DNA of 20,897 nt from Actinomycetes bacterium (GCA_023395755.1 JAEWYG010000130.1:1-20897), one strand, 5' to 3'; shown: positions 7,661-15,217, counted from the first letter of the stretch. Notes: generated from the letters alone by a model not told the origin. Made by a program: numbers and translations.

Positions 7661-8330
7661 ATGCTTGAATCATTTGCGAACAAATTCGACAATAACAATC
7701 ACCCTATTAGTGAAGATATCGCCAATGAACTGAAAGCTCAAATATTCTCCGGAAAGCTAAGACCGGGAGATCGACTCGTGGAGCGGCAGCTTGCACGCGA
7801 TTTTAATGCCTCACGACAACCTGTACGCGATGCCTTAGATTTTCTCGAAAAACGAGGATTTGGTCGTCAGATTACCTACTAAGGGTGTGGTAGTTGCCCC
7901 ACTTAGCCCTAAAGATCTCGACGACCTATTTGTGGTACGCGAAAGTCTTGAAGTTCTCGCTGCGCTTTTAGCCTGCAAAAATGTCATGGCAGGAGCTGAT
8001 GCAAGTACTCTCAAACAACTCATCGATCAGAACCACACGGCACTTCTAGAAAAAGGCGATGAAACCGCCTTTCGAACTAACGCGGAATTCCATGAAGAGA
8101 TTTTGGTACTCGCCGATAACGAGATGCTAGCCAGTATTCTCAATCCCATTCTTTTACGCATGCATCTTCTTTCCGGCGGCATGCGAAACCTCGAAGTTGT
8201 ACATGCTGAACATATAGAAATGTACGAAGCCATTGTTTCAGGTGATCTCAATAGACTGGAAAGTTGTGCACGCAGCCATGCAAACAAACTTTCCGTCAAT
8301 ATAAAGACGATAGGCTCCTCGGAAAATTAA
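7661..8330 (+). pseudogene. GntR family regulator, FadR/FCD type, interrupted by a +1 frameshift
   Basis: Two overlapping frames together form one FCD-type GntR regulator. The first (7661-7882) encodes the winged helix: PISEDIANELKAQIFSGKLR, GDRLVERQLARDF and SRQPVRDALDFLEKRG, with ribosome site GAGGAA before the ATG. It then runs into a stop. The second frame continues exactly where the family continues, LVVRLPTKGVVV, and includes the all-helical FCD domain with candidate metal ligands in EFHEEI, HAEH and SHAN. Removing one T from TTT at 7859-7861 restores a 222-residue protein, the normal length. As it stands the DNA-binding and ligand-binding halves are in separate frames. It may be a recent pseudogene, a sequencing error or a programmed shift; the TTT is not a classical slippery site. 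FCD regulators usually respond to small organic acids. Confidence 0.85.
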
Positions 8331-8351
8331 CTGCAACAGAACCGCAATGTA

Positions 8352-8385
8352 GTGAAGGCCGCGAATTAAAAATCGCAGCCTTCAC
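8352..8385. terminator. Hairpin between convergent GntR and flavodoxin-ferredoxin genes
   Basis: GTGAAGGC-C-GCGA (8352-8364) pairs with TCGC-A-GCCTTCAC (8373-8385), a 12-bp stem with one C/A mismatch and an AT-rich loop. It lies 21 bases past the GntR stop and 38 past the stop of the opposite gene. There is no T-tract on either side, so its role as terminator rests on position and stem strength only. Confidence 0.45.
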
Positions 8386-8423
8386 CAAAGCAAGACAAAT
8401 ACCCGTAACAAAGGCTCACTGCC

Positions 8424-9326
8424 TTAGATAAAGGTTTCAATTTCCTTTTTCGCCAGACAATTGCTCTCTATAAAAGCCCTGACGGGACTAGGATCATAGC
8501 TTCTGCCATAATAGTTACATGAGTAAGTGCAACGCTGACAATTGATACAAAGGTCGCTGTTCACTTGTGATACATCTTTAGGGTCGATGGCTTCTACAGG
8601 ACAATTTTCTGCACACCTTCCGCATTTTGTGCATTTTTCTGCATCATAAATTTTTTCAGCAACTTTAAGAGGTTTGATTTCAGGTGTAGGATTGCCCGGA
8701 AGCACAGCTTCGGTACTAGGGCTTTCCTTGAACCTAGCAACAACTTCTTTAGCAAATGCGGTTATAGTGTCACGATCTTCTGCATTGGGGCGATTATGCC
8801 CGGCTTTTTCGGAAAACACATGAGGGGTTACGATGGCGATAGCTCCTATCACCTTAAAACCCTGTCCGCCAAGAATACCTTTCATCTGGGCAAGTAAATC
8901 GTCGTAATTGCGATTTCCGAATGCAGCCAAAACCACAGCAGGAGTATCGTTGCCCTTTAAATTGGTCAGCAACCCTTGCACCGAAGCAAGTCGTCCACCC
9001 ATTGAGGGGGCGGCAACAATAGCAAGTTCATCGTTGGCGAACTCAATGTCTTTTTGACGGTTTGCCTTTGGCGTGAGGTCGTAATAATCAGGTTTGGCAG
9101 AAATGCTCTCGGCAAGTGCCCCCACAGCGTTTCGGGTTCCATTTGTCGGACTGAAGAAAGCGACCTTTACTTTGACAGCATCTTTCACATCTGCTTGAAC
9201 CGTAGAAGCATCCTCAGACTTCGACTGCTGAGGAGCGCAGCCGGCTACAAGGGAAGCACCCGCAATACCTGCTAATCCGATACCTGACACTTTAAGGAAA
9301 TCTCGTCTCACTAATTGTTTTTGCAT
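8424..9326 (-). CDS. Tat-exported flavodoxin-like / 2x[4Fe-4S] ferredoxin protein (EFR1-like)
   Basis: The 300-residue protein has a twin-arginine signal (R7-R8-DFLKVSG, then a hydrophobic stretch) and a lipobox-like LVAGC with C30. A flavodoxin-like domain follows (about 50-205); SPTNGTRNAV is a plausible FMN phosphate loop and APSMGG a second conserved turn. The C terminus has two complete [4Fe-4S] motifs: C232-TKC-GRC-AENC242-P and C260-INC-QRC-TYSC270. This flavodoxin-plus-ferredoxin order resembles the EFR1 family, which is usually cytoplasmic, so the Tat signal is unusual and predicts electron transfer outside the membrane. GAGGGG lies five bases before the ATG. It is downstream of and co-directional with a LysR gene, beyond which lies a Tat-exported FAD reductase, a plausible partner. 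Electron donor and acceptor are unknown. Confidence 0.87.
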   Translation of the reverse strand: MQKQLVRRDFLKVSGIGLAGIAGASLVAGCAPQQSKSEDASTVQADVKDAVKVKVAFFSPTNGTRNAVGALAESISAKPDYYDLTPKANRQKDIEFANDELAIVAAPSMGGRLASVQGLLTNLKGNDTPAVVLAAFGNRNYDDLLAQMKGILGGQGFKVIGAIAIVTPHVFSEKAGHNRPNAEDRDTITAFAKEVVARFKESPSTEAVLPGNPTPEIKPLKVAEKIYDAEKCTKCGRCAENCPVEAIDPKDVSQVNSDLCINCQRCTYSCNYYGRSYDPSPVRAFIESNCLAKKEIETFI

Positions 9327-9443
9327 TTTATCCCCTCGCTAATGCTTACAATATACCGTCATTCCCCACCGCCCTGAAATAGATTGAGCAAGCAGATTAA
9401 CGGCAGTATACGAAGAAGAATAGGTTCGGAGAAGATAGATGTA

Positions 9444-9485
9444 GGCATTAAAATAATGCCTTTCAACTGGAATTATTTTAATGCC
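9444..9485. promoter_or_regulatory. Perfect 14-bp AT-rich inverted repeat between LysR and flavodoxin-ferredoxin genes
   Basis: GGCATTAAAATAAT (9444-9457) and ATTATTTTAATGCC (9472-9485) are exact reverse complements separated by 14 bases. The repeat begins 27 bases after the LysR stop (minus strand) and about 118 bases upstream of the next gene's ATG. It could be a terminator of lysR, although no T-tract follows, or an operator of the downstream gene. Confidence 0.6.
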
Positions 9486-9511
9486 ACCATCAATTAGTTA
9501 GCCACTGTCTG

Positions 9512-10459
9512 TTAAGAAACCGACGACAAAGACTCTTCAACTAATCGTTTCATTTCTTGCACAAGCAAAGATCCGTTTTCAGAGGCCACAAACTTATCGG
9601 TGAACAAAACGTAAAAGTCCGTACGCAACATCATATCTTCAAGCGAGAAGGCGCGACACTCCTTCCGCTCGTCTATACCGAATCGCGAGATCAGGGTCGT
9701 TGGAACTACGCCGAACATATCTTGGAAGTTGAACACGTTGTATTCAAAATGGTCGCTAAAATCCATTGTACGCAGCACAATGCGAGCACCTTGGTCTGCA
9801 AAGCACTCCACAACACCATCGCGTAAGTAGCTGCGATGTATATCAGGTGGCAACATAAACACTGCTCCGTCTAAATCACGAACCGTTATAGAAGGCTTAC
9901 CAAAAAGTGGATTATCCTGGGTCATCAGCAGCTTTATTTCTTCAGTACACAGTTTGAACCCCTGCATCCCGAGGGTAAGTTCCGTTCGATTTTCTTCCGG
10001 GACATAGCTTTTGTAGCCAGCAACCACAATATCGTTCGTACCATCAAGAAGAGCATCACTGGTACTAAAGGGGCCTGTAACCGTCTCAATATCAATGCGT
10101 TTTCGAGGGAAACGATCTTGAATAGCATGTCGGGCTTGATACAGTATGGTCTCAATCCAAGGTAAATTGGTTTGCGCGACCGTAACAGTAAGCACGTTAT
10201 CCGCGAAACTCTGATACTCATCTACGATATCTTGAACCGTTTCAAGCAAGCAGGTACCTGTCTGGACGAAATGTCGTCCGGCAGGAGTAAGCATAGCCTT
10301 ACCCTGACACTTACGTACCAGCTCGCATCCCAATTCTTCTTCAAGTTCGCGTAGATGATCTGCTAGTGTCGGGCGGGTTATGTACAGTTTTTTAGCTGCC
10401 GCTGAATAGTTCATTTCTTCAGCAAACGTCAAGAATTCCCTTACATGGCGCGTATCCAT
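9512..10459 (-). CDS. LysR-family transcriptional regulator
   Basis: The 315-residue protein has the LysR winged helix at residues 1-62: REFLTFAEEMNYSAAAKKLY, TRPTLADHLRELEEELG and then the wing with LTPAGRHF. The remaining region is the two-lobed substrate-binding domain, here divergent from well-studied members, with no recognisable effector signature. GGGAGGG lies six bases before the ATG at 10459. It is divergently oriented to the Tat-exported FAD reductase at 10718, the usual arrangement of a LysR regulator and its target, and co-directional with the flavodoxin-ferredoxin gene. A palindrome at 10501-10518 is a good operator candidate. A substrate or product of the reductase is the most likely co-inducer, but this is inference. 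Confidence 0.93.
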   Translation of the reverse strand: MDTRHVREFLTFAEEMNYSAAAKKLYITRPTLADHLRELEEELGCELVRKCQGKAMLTPAGRHFVQTGTCLLETVQDIVDEYQSFADNVLTVTVAQTNLPWIETILYQARHAIQDRFPRKRIDIETVTGPFSTSDALLDGTNDIVVAGYKSYVPEENRTELTLGMQGFKLCTEEIKLLMTQDNPLFGKPSITVRDLDGAVFMLPPDIHRSYLRDGVVECFADQGARIVLRTMDFSDHFEYNVFNFQDMFGVVPTTLISRFGIDERKECRAFSLEDMMLRTDFYVLFTDKFVASENGSLLVQEMKRLVEESLSSVS

Positions 10460-10500
10460 AGAAATCCCTCCCCGGTCAACGATGAGTGCGTCGCAGCACC

Positions 10501-10518
10501 TGTAAAAAATATTTTACA
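10501..10518. promoter_or_regulatory. Candidate LysR operator, TGTAAAA-N4-TTTTACA
   Basis: TGTAAAAAATATTTTACA is an inverted repeat with 7-bp arms and four central bases, containing the T-N11-A pattern typical of LysR boxes. It lies 42 bases upstream of the lysR start and about 200 bases upstream of the reductase start, in the shared promoter region. No convincing -35/-10 pair for either gene could be fixed nearby. Confidence 0.6.
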
Positions 10519-10717
10519 CCTTATTGCATCATTCTCCTACCTACCAGCAAGTATTCCAACAGTCCTTAAAAAAGACCTCCTGATGAAAGCATCACAACAC
10601 TCGTAGGATAAACCCAGGGAGTAACCCAATAGCCCGGCAGATTCCTTTGGGAGGGAATGAACAATCCGCAAAAATTGCGATTAGTTCGCCGGATGGGCCA
10701 AATTGAAAGGGGATGTT

Positions 10718-12511
10718 ATGAGCTTGGATCGTAGAAGTTTCTTAAAGGGTGCAGCGATCATCGGAGGCACCGGGGCCTTGGCGGGCCTAGCGGGGTGCGC
10801 ACCATCGGGAGGGAAAAACACCAGCGAGAATTCCTCTGTATCAAAAGAACGCACCGCCTTTGAAGCTGCGACACAACCCATTGCCCCCGTTGAGGCTCCC
10901 ACCTCATGGGACGAAGAAACAGAAATTGTAGTTGTGGGTTCGGGCGGAGGCGGAATGAATGCTTCAATCCGCCTTGCACAAGCGGGATACCAGGTGCTCA
11001 TGTTGGAGCGAGGCGAAGAGACCGGCGGCAACTCGAAGCATTCGTCGGTTTTTTCTAACTTCGGTGGACACAAGCAGGCCGAAGCCTCGAAGTGGGCCTA
11101 TCCAACATATCCCTACGACGTAGACAACATCGTTGAATTCGTTATGGACTGCCAGCAGATGACTGGCGACCCCGAACTACTACGCGCCATGGCAATCGAG
11201 GGGCCCCAGTGTATCGACTGGATGAACGAGAAGGCCGGGGCCAAATGGAAGCCCATGAACCCCTCGCCTGCCGGTGCTGGCCTTTTGGAATGGGAGGGTA
11301 TGTCCACACCAACCAATGGCATCAACGTAAACCTTATCCCCTTCCAGCACCTTGAGAAAACCGCTCGCGACACCGGTGTGGATATTCGCACCTCGTGCAA
11401 TGTCGACACACTCGTATACGACGGAAACGCCGTACTGGGCGTGAAAGTAACGCAAAACAAAAACGAACGGTTCATTCGCGCAAAACGAGCCGTTATATTA
11501 ACTGCCGGAGGCATGGAGATGAACCGCGCCATGATGGCAAAGTATTCCGCCACCTGTCTACAGGGCATTGCCAATATAGCCACTCCGCCCAACGGCACGG
11601 GAGAGTGTATTCGCATGGGACAAGGTGTCGGCGCCGACCTCTCCGGTTACGATTCCACAGGAGCGTTTGACGGTGGTGTATGGTGGCGCGACTATGGCGA
11701 GTACGACCTGATGATGGACTCACATATTAACAAAGACGGCAATCAGGCCTTGCGTCAACCATGGCTGCGTATTAACCGTGAAGGCCAGCGGGTCCCCTAC
11801 ATTTCAACCTCAGCACACAGTTACCCGTATACAACCGACGCGCCCCCGTCGTCAGAGGGTTTGTGTGACACCGCTGCTATCGAGATGAACCAGCCCGGTG
11901 GTAAAACCTTCTGCTGCTTCGACTCAAAGTTCGATAAGCTGGTTACCGAAAACTTCTTTGGACAAGTTATCTGTCGCAAGGCCAAGATCGTGGCCGCTGA
12001 CGACCCGTTCATCGACCGCGTACCTGAATGGCTGCGCGACTGGCACACCGGCTTCCAGCAAATGATTGATGGTGGCGCCATCAAAAAGTGCGATACCATT
12101 GAAGAACTTGAGCGCGAAATGGGGCTTGAAGAGGGTGTGTTGGTTAATTCCGTGAAAAAATGGAATGATGCCTGCGCGAAGGGTGAAGACTATGTAGCGA
12201 CATACAAGTACCGCCCGGAATGGATGATCCCCATAAACGAACCACCTTTTTACGCCGCGAAGCTGGGTGGGCATGTATTCGGTTCAAAAACTGGCTTACG
12301 CATCACACCAAAGATGCAGGTAGTGAATACTGAGGGAGCTGTTATTCCTGGCCTCTACGCTGGATGGCACACTGCCGGTGGTTCGTCGGGCGAGGGCAAC
12401 CCCGCCGGTAAACCACTAACTGGCATGTATGCCGATCTGGGATTGACGCTGGTAGGCGGCTATATGGCAGCTGGTGGAATTATGGAAGAAGACGGCAAGA
12501 CTGAAGCGTAA
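10718..12511 (+). CDS. Tat-exported FAD-dependent reductase (fumarate-reductase-like flavoprotein), predicted lipoprotein
   Basis: The 597-residue protein opens with a Tat signal (R5-R6-SFLKG) and a lipobox LAGC (C27), so it is probably a folded, membrane-anchored flavoprotein. The FAD dinucleotide-binding motif is GSGGGGMNASIRLAQAG at 74-90 with E97 as ribose-binding acid, followed by GGNS; LTAGGMEMN at 261-269 and the C-terminal LYAGWHTAGGSSGEGN are further FAD contacts. It belongs to the FAD_binding_2 superfamily of fumarate, urocanate and related reductases. The fumarate-reductase segment GxRFxxE is replaced by GQRVPYIS (356-363), and the C-terminal loop is also altered, so fumarate is unlikely. 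No haem CxxCH motif is present, so electrons must come from a partner. ATG 10718 is chosen because AAAGGGG lies five bases upstream; the frame opens at 10703. It is divergent from lysR. Confidence 0.92.
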   Translation: MSLDRRSFLKGAAIIGGTGALAGLAGCAPSGGKNTSENSSVSKERTAFEAATQPIAPVEAPTSWDEETEIVVVGSGGGGMNASIRLAQAGYQVLMLERGEETGGNSKHSSVFSNFGGHKQAEASKWAYPTYPYDVDNIVEFVMDCQQMTGDPELLRAMAIEGPQCIDWMNEKAGAKWKPMNPSPAGAGLLEWEGMSTPTNGINVNLIPFQHLEKTARDTGVDIRTSCNVDTLVYDGNAVLGVKVTQNKNERFIRAKRAVILTAGGMEMNRAMMAKYSATCLQGIANIATPPNGTGECIRMGQGVGADLSGYDSTGAFDGGVWWRDYGEYDLMMDSHINKDGNQALRQPWLRINREGQRVPYISTSAHSYPYTTDAPPSSEGLCDTAAIEMNQPGGKTFCCFDSKFDKLVTENFFGQVICRKAKIVAADDPFIDRVPEWLRDWHTGFQQMIDGGAIKKCDTIEELEREMGLEEGVLVNSVKKWNDACAKGEDYVATYKYRPEWMIPINEPPFYAAKLGGHVFGSKTGLRITPKMQVVNTEGAVIPGLYAGWHTAGGSSGEGNPAGKPLTGMYADLGLTLVGGYMAAGGIMEEDGKTEA

Positions 12512-12538
12512 TTTCCTTTATTGAGTGCCTCCCGCCTC

Positions 12539-12573
12539 TATGCCGGTGTTCGCCTTGCGCGAACACCGGCATA
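12539..12573. terminator. Perfect 15-bp hairpin terminator after the FAD reductase gene
   Basis: TATGCCGGTGTTCGC (12539-12553) and GCGAACACCGGCATA (12559-12573) pair perfectly around the loop CTTGC. ATTTG follows on the plus strand; on the minus strand no real T-run follows. It separates convergent genes and can act in both directions. Confidence 0.82.
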
Positions 12574-12592
12574 ATTTGACTCAGAACTTCGT

Positions 12593-12862
12593 CTAGATCT
12601 TATACATAAACTGAAATACATCTTCGCGCTGGATAATAATCTGCATTCCCAAATCTTCGCTAATCTTATCAAGGCGTTCTTGAACCACATTGAAGTCCAC
12701 ACTTTCAGGCTTGAGCGTAACCAGCATGGTCATAGAGAAAATATCATCCAAAATGGTTTGGCTAATGTCGTCGATATTAGCGCCACAGTCGGCAAGCACT
12801 GTCGAGACTGCAGCTACAATGCCGCTACGATCCTTGCCGAGAACCGAGATTACGCATTTCAT
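12593..12862 (-). CDS. ACT-domain protein (UPF0237-like)
   Basis: The 89-residue protein is a single ACT domain: VISVLGKDRSGIVAAVSTVL is the first strand and helix with the ligand-binding DRSG turn, followed by NIDDISQTILDDIFSMTMLV and a closing half. ACT domains bind amino acids or other small ligands and usually dimerise to regulate metabolism. The length and DRSG signature fit the small stand-alone UPF0237 group. In many Gram-positive bacteria such a gene precedes a UPF0210 (PFL-like) gene; here the next gene downstream is convergent, so that partner is missing locally. AAAGGAA lies seven bases before the ATG. The upstream gap contains a 22-bp palindrome and a parS site. Function beyond ligand binding is unknown. 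Confidence 0.87.
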   Translation of the reverse strand: MKCVISVLGKDRSGIVAAVSTVLADCGANIDDISQTILDDIFSMTMLVTLKPESVDFNVVQERLDKISEDLGMQIIIQREDVFQFMYKI

Positions 12863-12922
12863 TCGATGGTTCCTTTCATTACATTCACTGATTGCCTTTT
12901 ATTTTTTACTATTCTAGCGGTT

Positions 12923-12944
12923 CATTTCGTTCTAGAACGAAATG
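12923..12944. promoter_or_regulatory. Perfect 22-bp palindrome upstream of the ACT gene
   Basis: The half-site CATTTCGTTCT is followed directly by its exact reverse complement. It lies 61 bases upstream of the ACT-domain start and 115 bases past the folE stop. It is most easily read as a dimeric repressor site; a hairpin terminator of folE is possible, but no T-run follows on the minus strand. Confidence 0.55.
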
Positions 12945-12995
12945 TTTTCCTCGAAGAAACAGGCGGTCTCTTCGCTCACAAACACTACGAACAAG

Positions 12996-13011
12996 TGTTT
13001 CACGTGAAACA
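12996..13011. other. parS: parS, chromosome-partition (ParB/Spo0J) binding site
   Basis: TGTTTCACGTGAAACA at 12996-13011 is a perfect 16-bp palindrome identical to the consensus ParB-binding site known from Bacillus subtilis and widely conserved among bacteria. ParB loads at parS, spreads and recruits SMC for origin segregation; parS sites cluster near the replication origin. It lies in the gap between folE and the ACT gene rather than inside a gene. I saw no second copy in this window. Binding is not shown by sequence alone, but chance occurrence of all 16 bases is very unlikely. Confidence 0.9.
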
Positions 13012-13058
13012 TCGAGAACGGAATCGATTCCAAAGAGCCAATCGACAATCGGGCTAGA

Positions 13059-13628
13059 CTAGTCGCGACGCGCAAATATAAGAGAAAGTGCCTCTGCTCG
13101 CGTTGCCTGACTTCGCTCGAATGCACCACGGACGGCGCTGGTGGTGGTTTTGGTTCCTGGCTTCTTCACACCACGCATACTCATACATAGGTGCTCAGCC
13201 TCCAACACCACAATCACACCCTGAGGGTGCAGCTCTTCAATGAGAGTATCGGCAATTTGAGAGGTCAAGCGTTCTTGAACCTGTGGGCGCTTTGCAAACA
13301 CATCTACCAAGCGAGCCAACTTCGACAATCCACAGATACGGCCCTCAACCGATGGAATGTAGGCAATATGCGCCACGCCGAAGAATGGAACCAAATGATG
13401 CTCACACATGGAGTAAAACGGAATATCACGCACCAGTACCATTTCCTCGTGATGTTCGTCGAACGTAGTAACAAAATGCTCGGAGGGATCTTGAGTAAGA
13501 CCTGCGAACACCTCTTCATACATACGAGCCACCCGTGCGGGCGTGTCGCGCAGACCTTCACGCTCGGGGTCTTCACCCACACCTTCAAGAATCAGACGTA
13601 TTCCCTGCTCTATTTTCGCTGTATCCAT
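13059..13628 (-). CDS. folE: GTP cyclohydrolase I
   Basis: The 189-residue protein converts GTP to 7,8-dihydroneopterin triphosphate, the first step of folate synthesis, in the cytoplasm as a homodecamer. Recognisable elements are GLRDTPARVARMYEEVF at the N terminus, SMCEHHLVPFFGVAHIAYIP with zinc ligands C75 and H78, and EAEHLCMSMRGVKKPGTKT with zinc ligand C148 and catalytic H146. Length and all ligands are normal. The ATG at 13628 is preceded by a purine-rich AGGAAAGAAGAG. No other folate gene is adjacent, so it appears to be a stand-alone gene; TATTAT about 45 bases upstream is a possible -10 element. Assignment is very secure. Confidence 0.97.
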   Translation of the reverse strand: MDTAKIEQGIRLILEGVGEDPEREGLRDTPARVARMYEEVFAGLTQDPSEHFVTTFDEHHEEMVLVRDIPFYSMCEHHLVPFFGVAHIAYIPSVEGRICGLSKLARLVDVFAKRPQVQERLTSQIADTLIEELHPQGVIVVLEAEHLCMSMRGVKKPGTKTTTSAVRGAFERSQATRAEALSLIFARRD

Positions 13629-13687
13629 ACTCTTCTTTCCTCACGTTGTCCTCCGCATAATAGCACGGAAAAGCGGGCGAACGCCTA

Positions 13688-14545
13688 TTACAACGCTAGC
13701 TCCAAACCGACCGGACAGTGATCGCTACCGTACACCTCATCGTAGATACAGGCGCTTTCTATCTTGGGCGCCAACGAATTGCTTATCAAGAAATAATCGA
13801 TGCGCCATCCGGCGTTAGTTTGCCGAGCCTTAAAGCGGTAGCTCCACCATGAGTAGGCGCCTTCCAATTGGGGATGCAAATAACGAAAGGTATCGGTAAA
13901 ACCAGCATGCAGCAACTCATCAAGCTTGTTACGTTCTTCATCGGAAAAACCCGCCTTGCCTCGATTAGGACCAGGGTTCTTTAAGTCGATGTTTTCGTGC
14001 GCCACGTTAAGGTCACCGCACAGAATAACCGGCTTTGGTTTCGCCGTGTCACCTGGTTGCGTCAACGGAAGATCCGATATAGACACATGACCCTCGCCTG
14101 GCGCTGGCTTCTCAACTGGCACGCCCGCTGGCAGAAAGCCCGCCTCTAAACCTTTACAGAACTCACGGAAAGCATCGTCCCATTCCATGCGATGCGCAAT
14201 GCGAGCCAGCTCGTTTTGAGCATTCGGCGTGTACACATTTACAAACCAAAACTCAGAAAACTCCAGCGCCACGATGCGTCCCTCAGTATCGAGGTGCGGA
14301 AAGCCCAAACCGTGCAACGCCTGCAGTGGTTCCTCTTTGCTAAAGATGGCCGTACCCGAATAACCCTTCTTTTCGGCATAACTCCAGTATTCATGATATT
14401 GCGGCAAATCAAGCGTAGCTTGACCCTCTTGCAACTTTGTCTCTTGTAACGCCAAGATATCGGCATCTAGTTCACAGGCAATGTCTTCAAAACCTTTTTG
14501 GAGAACAGCGCGCAAACCATTCACATTCCACGAGATGAAGCGCAT
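13688..14545 (-). CDS. xth: Exodeoxyribonuclease III / AP endonuclease
   Basis: The 285-residue protein belongs to the exonuclease III branch of the EEP nuclease family, which cuts DNA at abasic sites and removes 3' blocking groups in base-excision repair. Motifs in order: FISWNVNGLRA (start), ILALQETKLQ with the metal-binding glutamate, GYSGTAIFSK, VNVYTPNAQ, ILCGDLNVAHENIDLKNP with catalytic D-x-N, WRIDYFLIS, and the terminal GSDHCPV with the catalytic histidine. A proline-rich insertion of about 40 residues after CKGLEAGFLPAG lengthens it relative to typical 250-270-residue members. ATG 14545 has AAAGG eight bases upstream; an in-frame GTG at 14554 is less likely. The neighbours are housekeeping genes without a shared pathway. 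Confidence 0.95.
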   Translation of the reverse strand: MRFISWNVNGLRAVLQKGFEDIACELDADILALQETKLQEGQATLDLPQYHEYWSYAEKKGYSGTAIFSKEEPLQALHGLGFPHLDTEGRIVALEFSEFWFVNVYTPNAQNELARIAHRMEWDDAFREFCKGLEAGFLPAGVPVEKPAPGEGHVSISDLPLTQPGDTAKPKPVILCGDLNVAHENIDLKNPGPNRGKAGFSDEERNKLDELLHAGFTDTFRYLHPQLEGAYSWWSYRFKARQTNAGWRIDYFLISNSLAPKIESACIYDEVYGSDHCPVGLELAL

Positions 14546-14746
14546 AAACTGCACCTTTCTTTTCTCATAATAATAGGGTCAGTATAACGGATACTTTGCA
14601 CTTGGTTGGAAGCTGAATAGGGTAGAGAAGAAACGTCATAAAGCCTGATGAATATTCCATCATGCAGACAAAACGAGTCATAAAACGACGATATGATTCG
14701 ATCAAACAACCAAGCCAGGCAAGTTTACGAACAAAATAAAACAAGC

Positions 14747-15217
14747 TCACTTGTGATAGGGCTCACCACGCGAGATTCGCTGAGCCCGATAGAGTTGCTC
14801 CAGCAATACCACACGAGCCAAATTATGAGGCAGCGTGATAGGACCAAAAGAAAGCGTCTCGTCAGCACGAGAGCGCACCGCTTCGCTAACCCCGTCAGAC
14901 CCACCAATGACAAACGATATATCGCTTGTACCCCCCAGCGCAAGCGCATCCAAACGCTGCGACAAACCAGTACTAGAACGCTGCTTACCGTCGATTGCCA
15001 GTAAGAGCAGGTGCGACGTTGCGGGCACAGCCGCAAGAATAGCGGAACCTTCTTTCACGCGCGCTGCCTCAACACCCCCTACACGAGCAGGATCAACATC
15101 GGCAACTTCTTTGACTTGCGTACGCGCATAAGGCTGCAAGCGCTTGAGATACTCGGCGCAAGCATCGGCCCAAAAGCGCTCCTTCAACTTGCCCACCGCC
15201 ACAATGGTAAACTTCAC
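14747..15217 (-). CDS. rlmH: 23S rRNA pseudouridine1915 N3-methyltransferase RlmH
   Basis: The 156-residue protein is a SPOUT methyltransferase that methylates pseudouridine 1915 of 23S rRNA in assembled ribosomes. It shows the family's start KFTIVAVGKLKE, the knot segments LLLLAIDGKQRSSTGLSQRL and FVIGGSDGVSEAVRSRAD (SAM-binding), and the invariant tail YRAQRISRGEPYHK. I chose GTG 15217 because AGAGGG lies just upstream and the resulting length and N terminus match the family; the ATG at 15241 has no ribosome site. rlmH lies near the replication origin in many Firmicutes, and here it is 2 kb from parS, which fits an origin-proximal location. Assignment is very secure. Confidence 0.96.
   Translation of the reverse strand: MKFTIVAVGKLKERFWADACAEYLKRLQPYARTQVKEVADVDPARVGGVEAARVKEGSAILAAVPATSHLLLLAIDGKQRSSTGLSQRLDALALGGTSDISFVIGGSDGVSEAVRSRADETLSFGPITLPHNLARVVLLEQLYRAQRISRGEPYHK

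Noticed and set aside
12932..13129. Minus-strand open frame of 65 codons spanning parS and the end of folE
   Set aside because: It overlaps folE in another frame and is interrupted by palindromes; no protein-like pattern.
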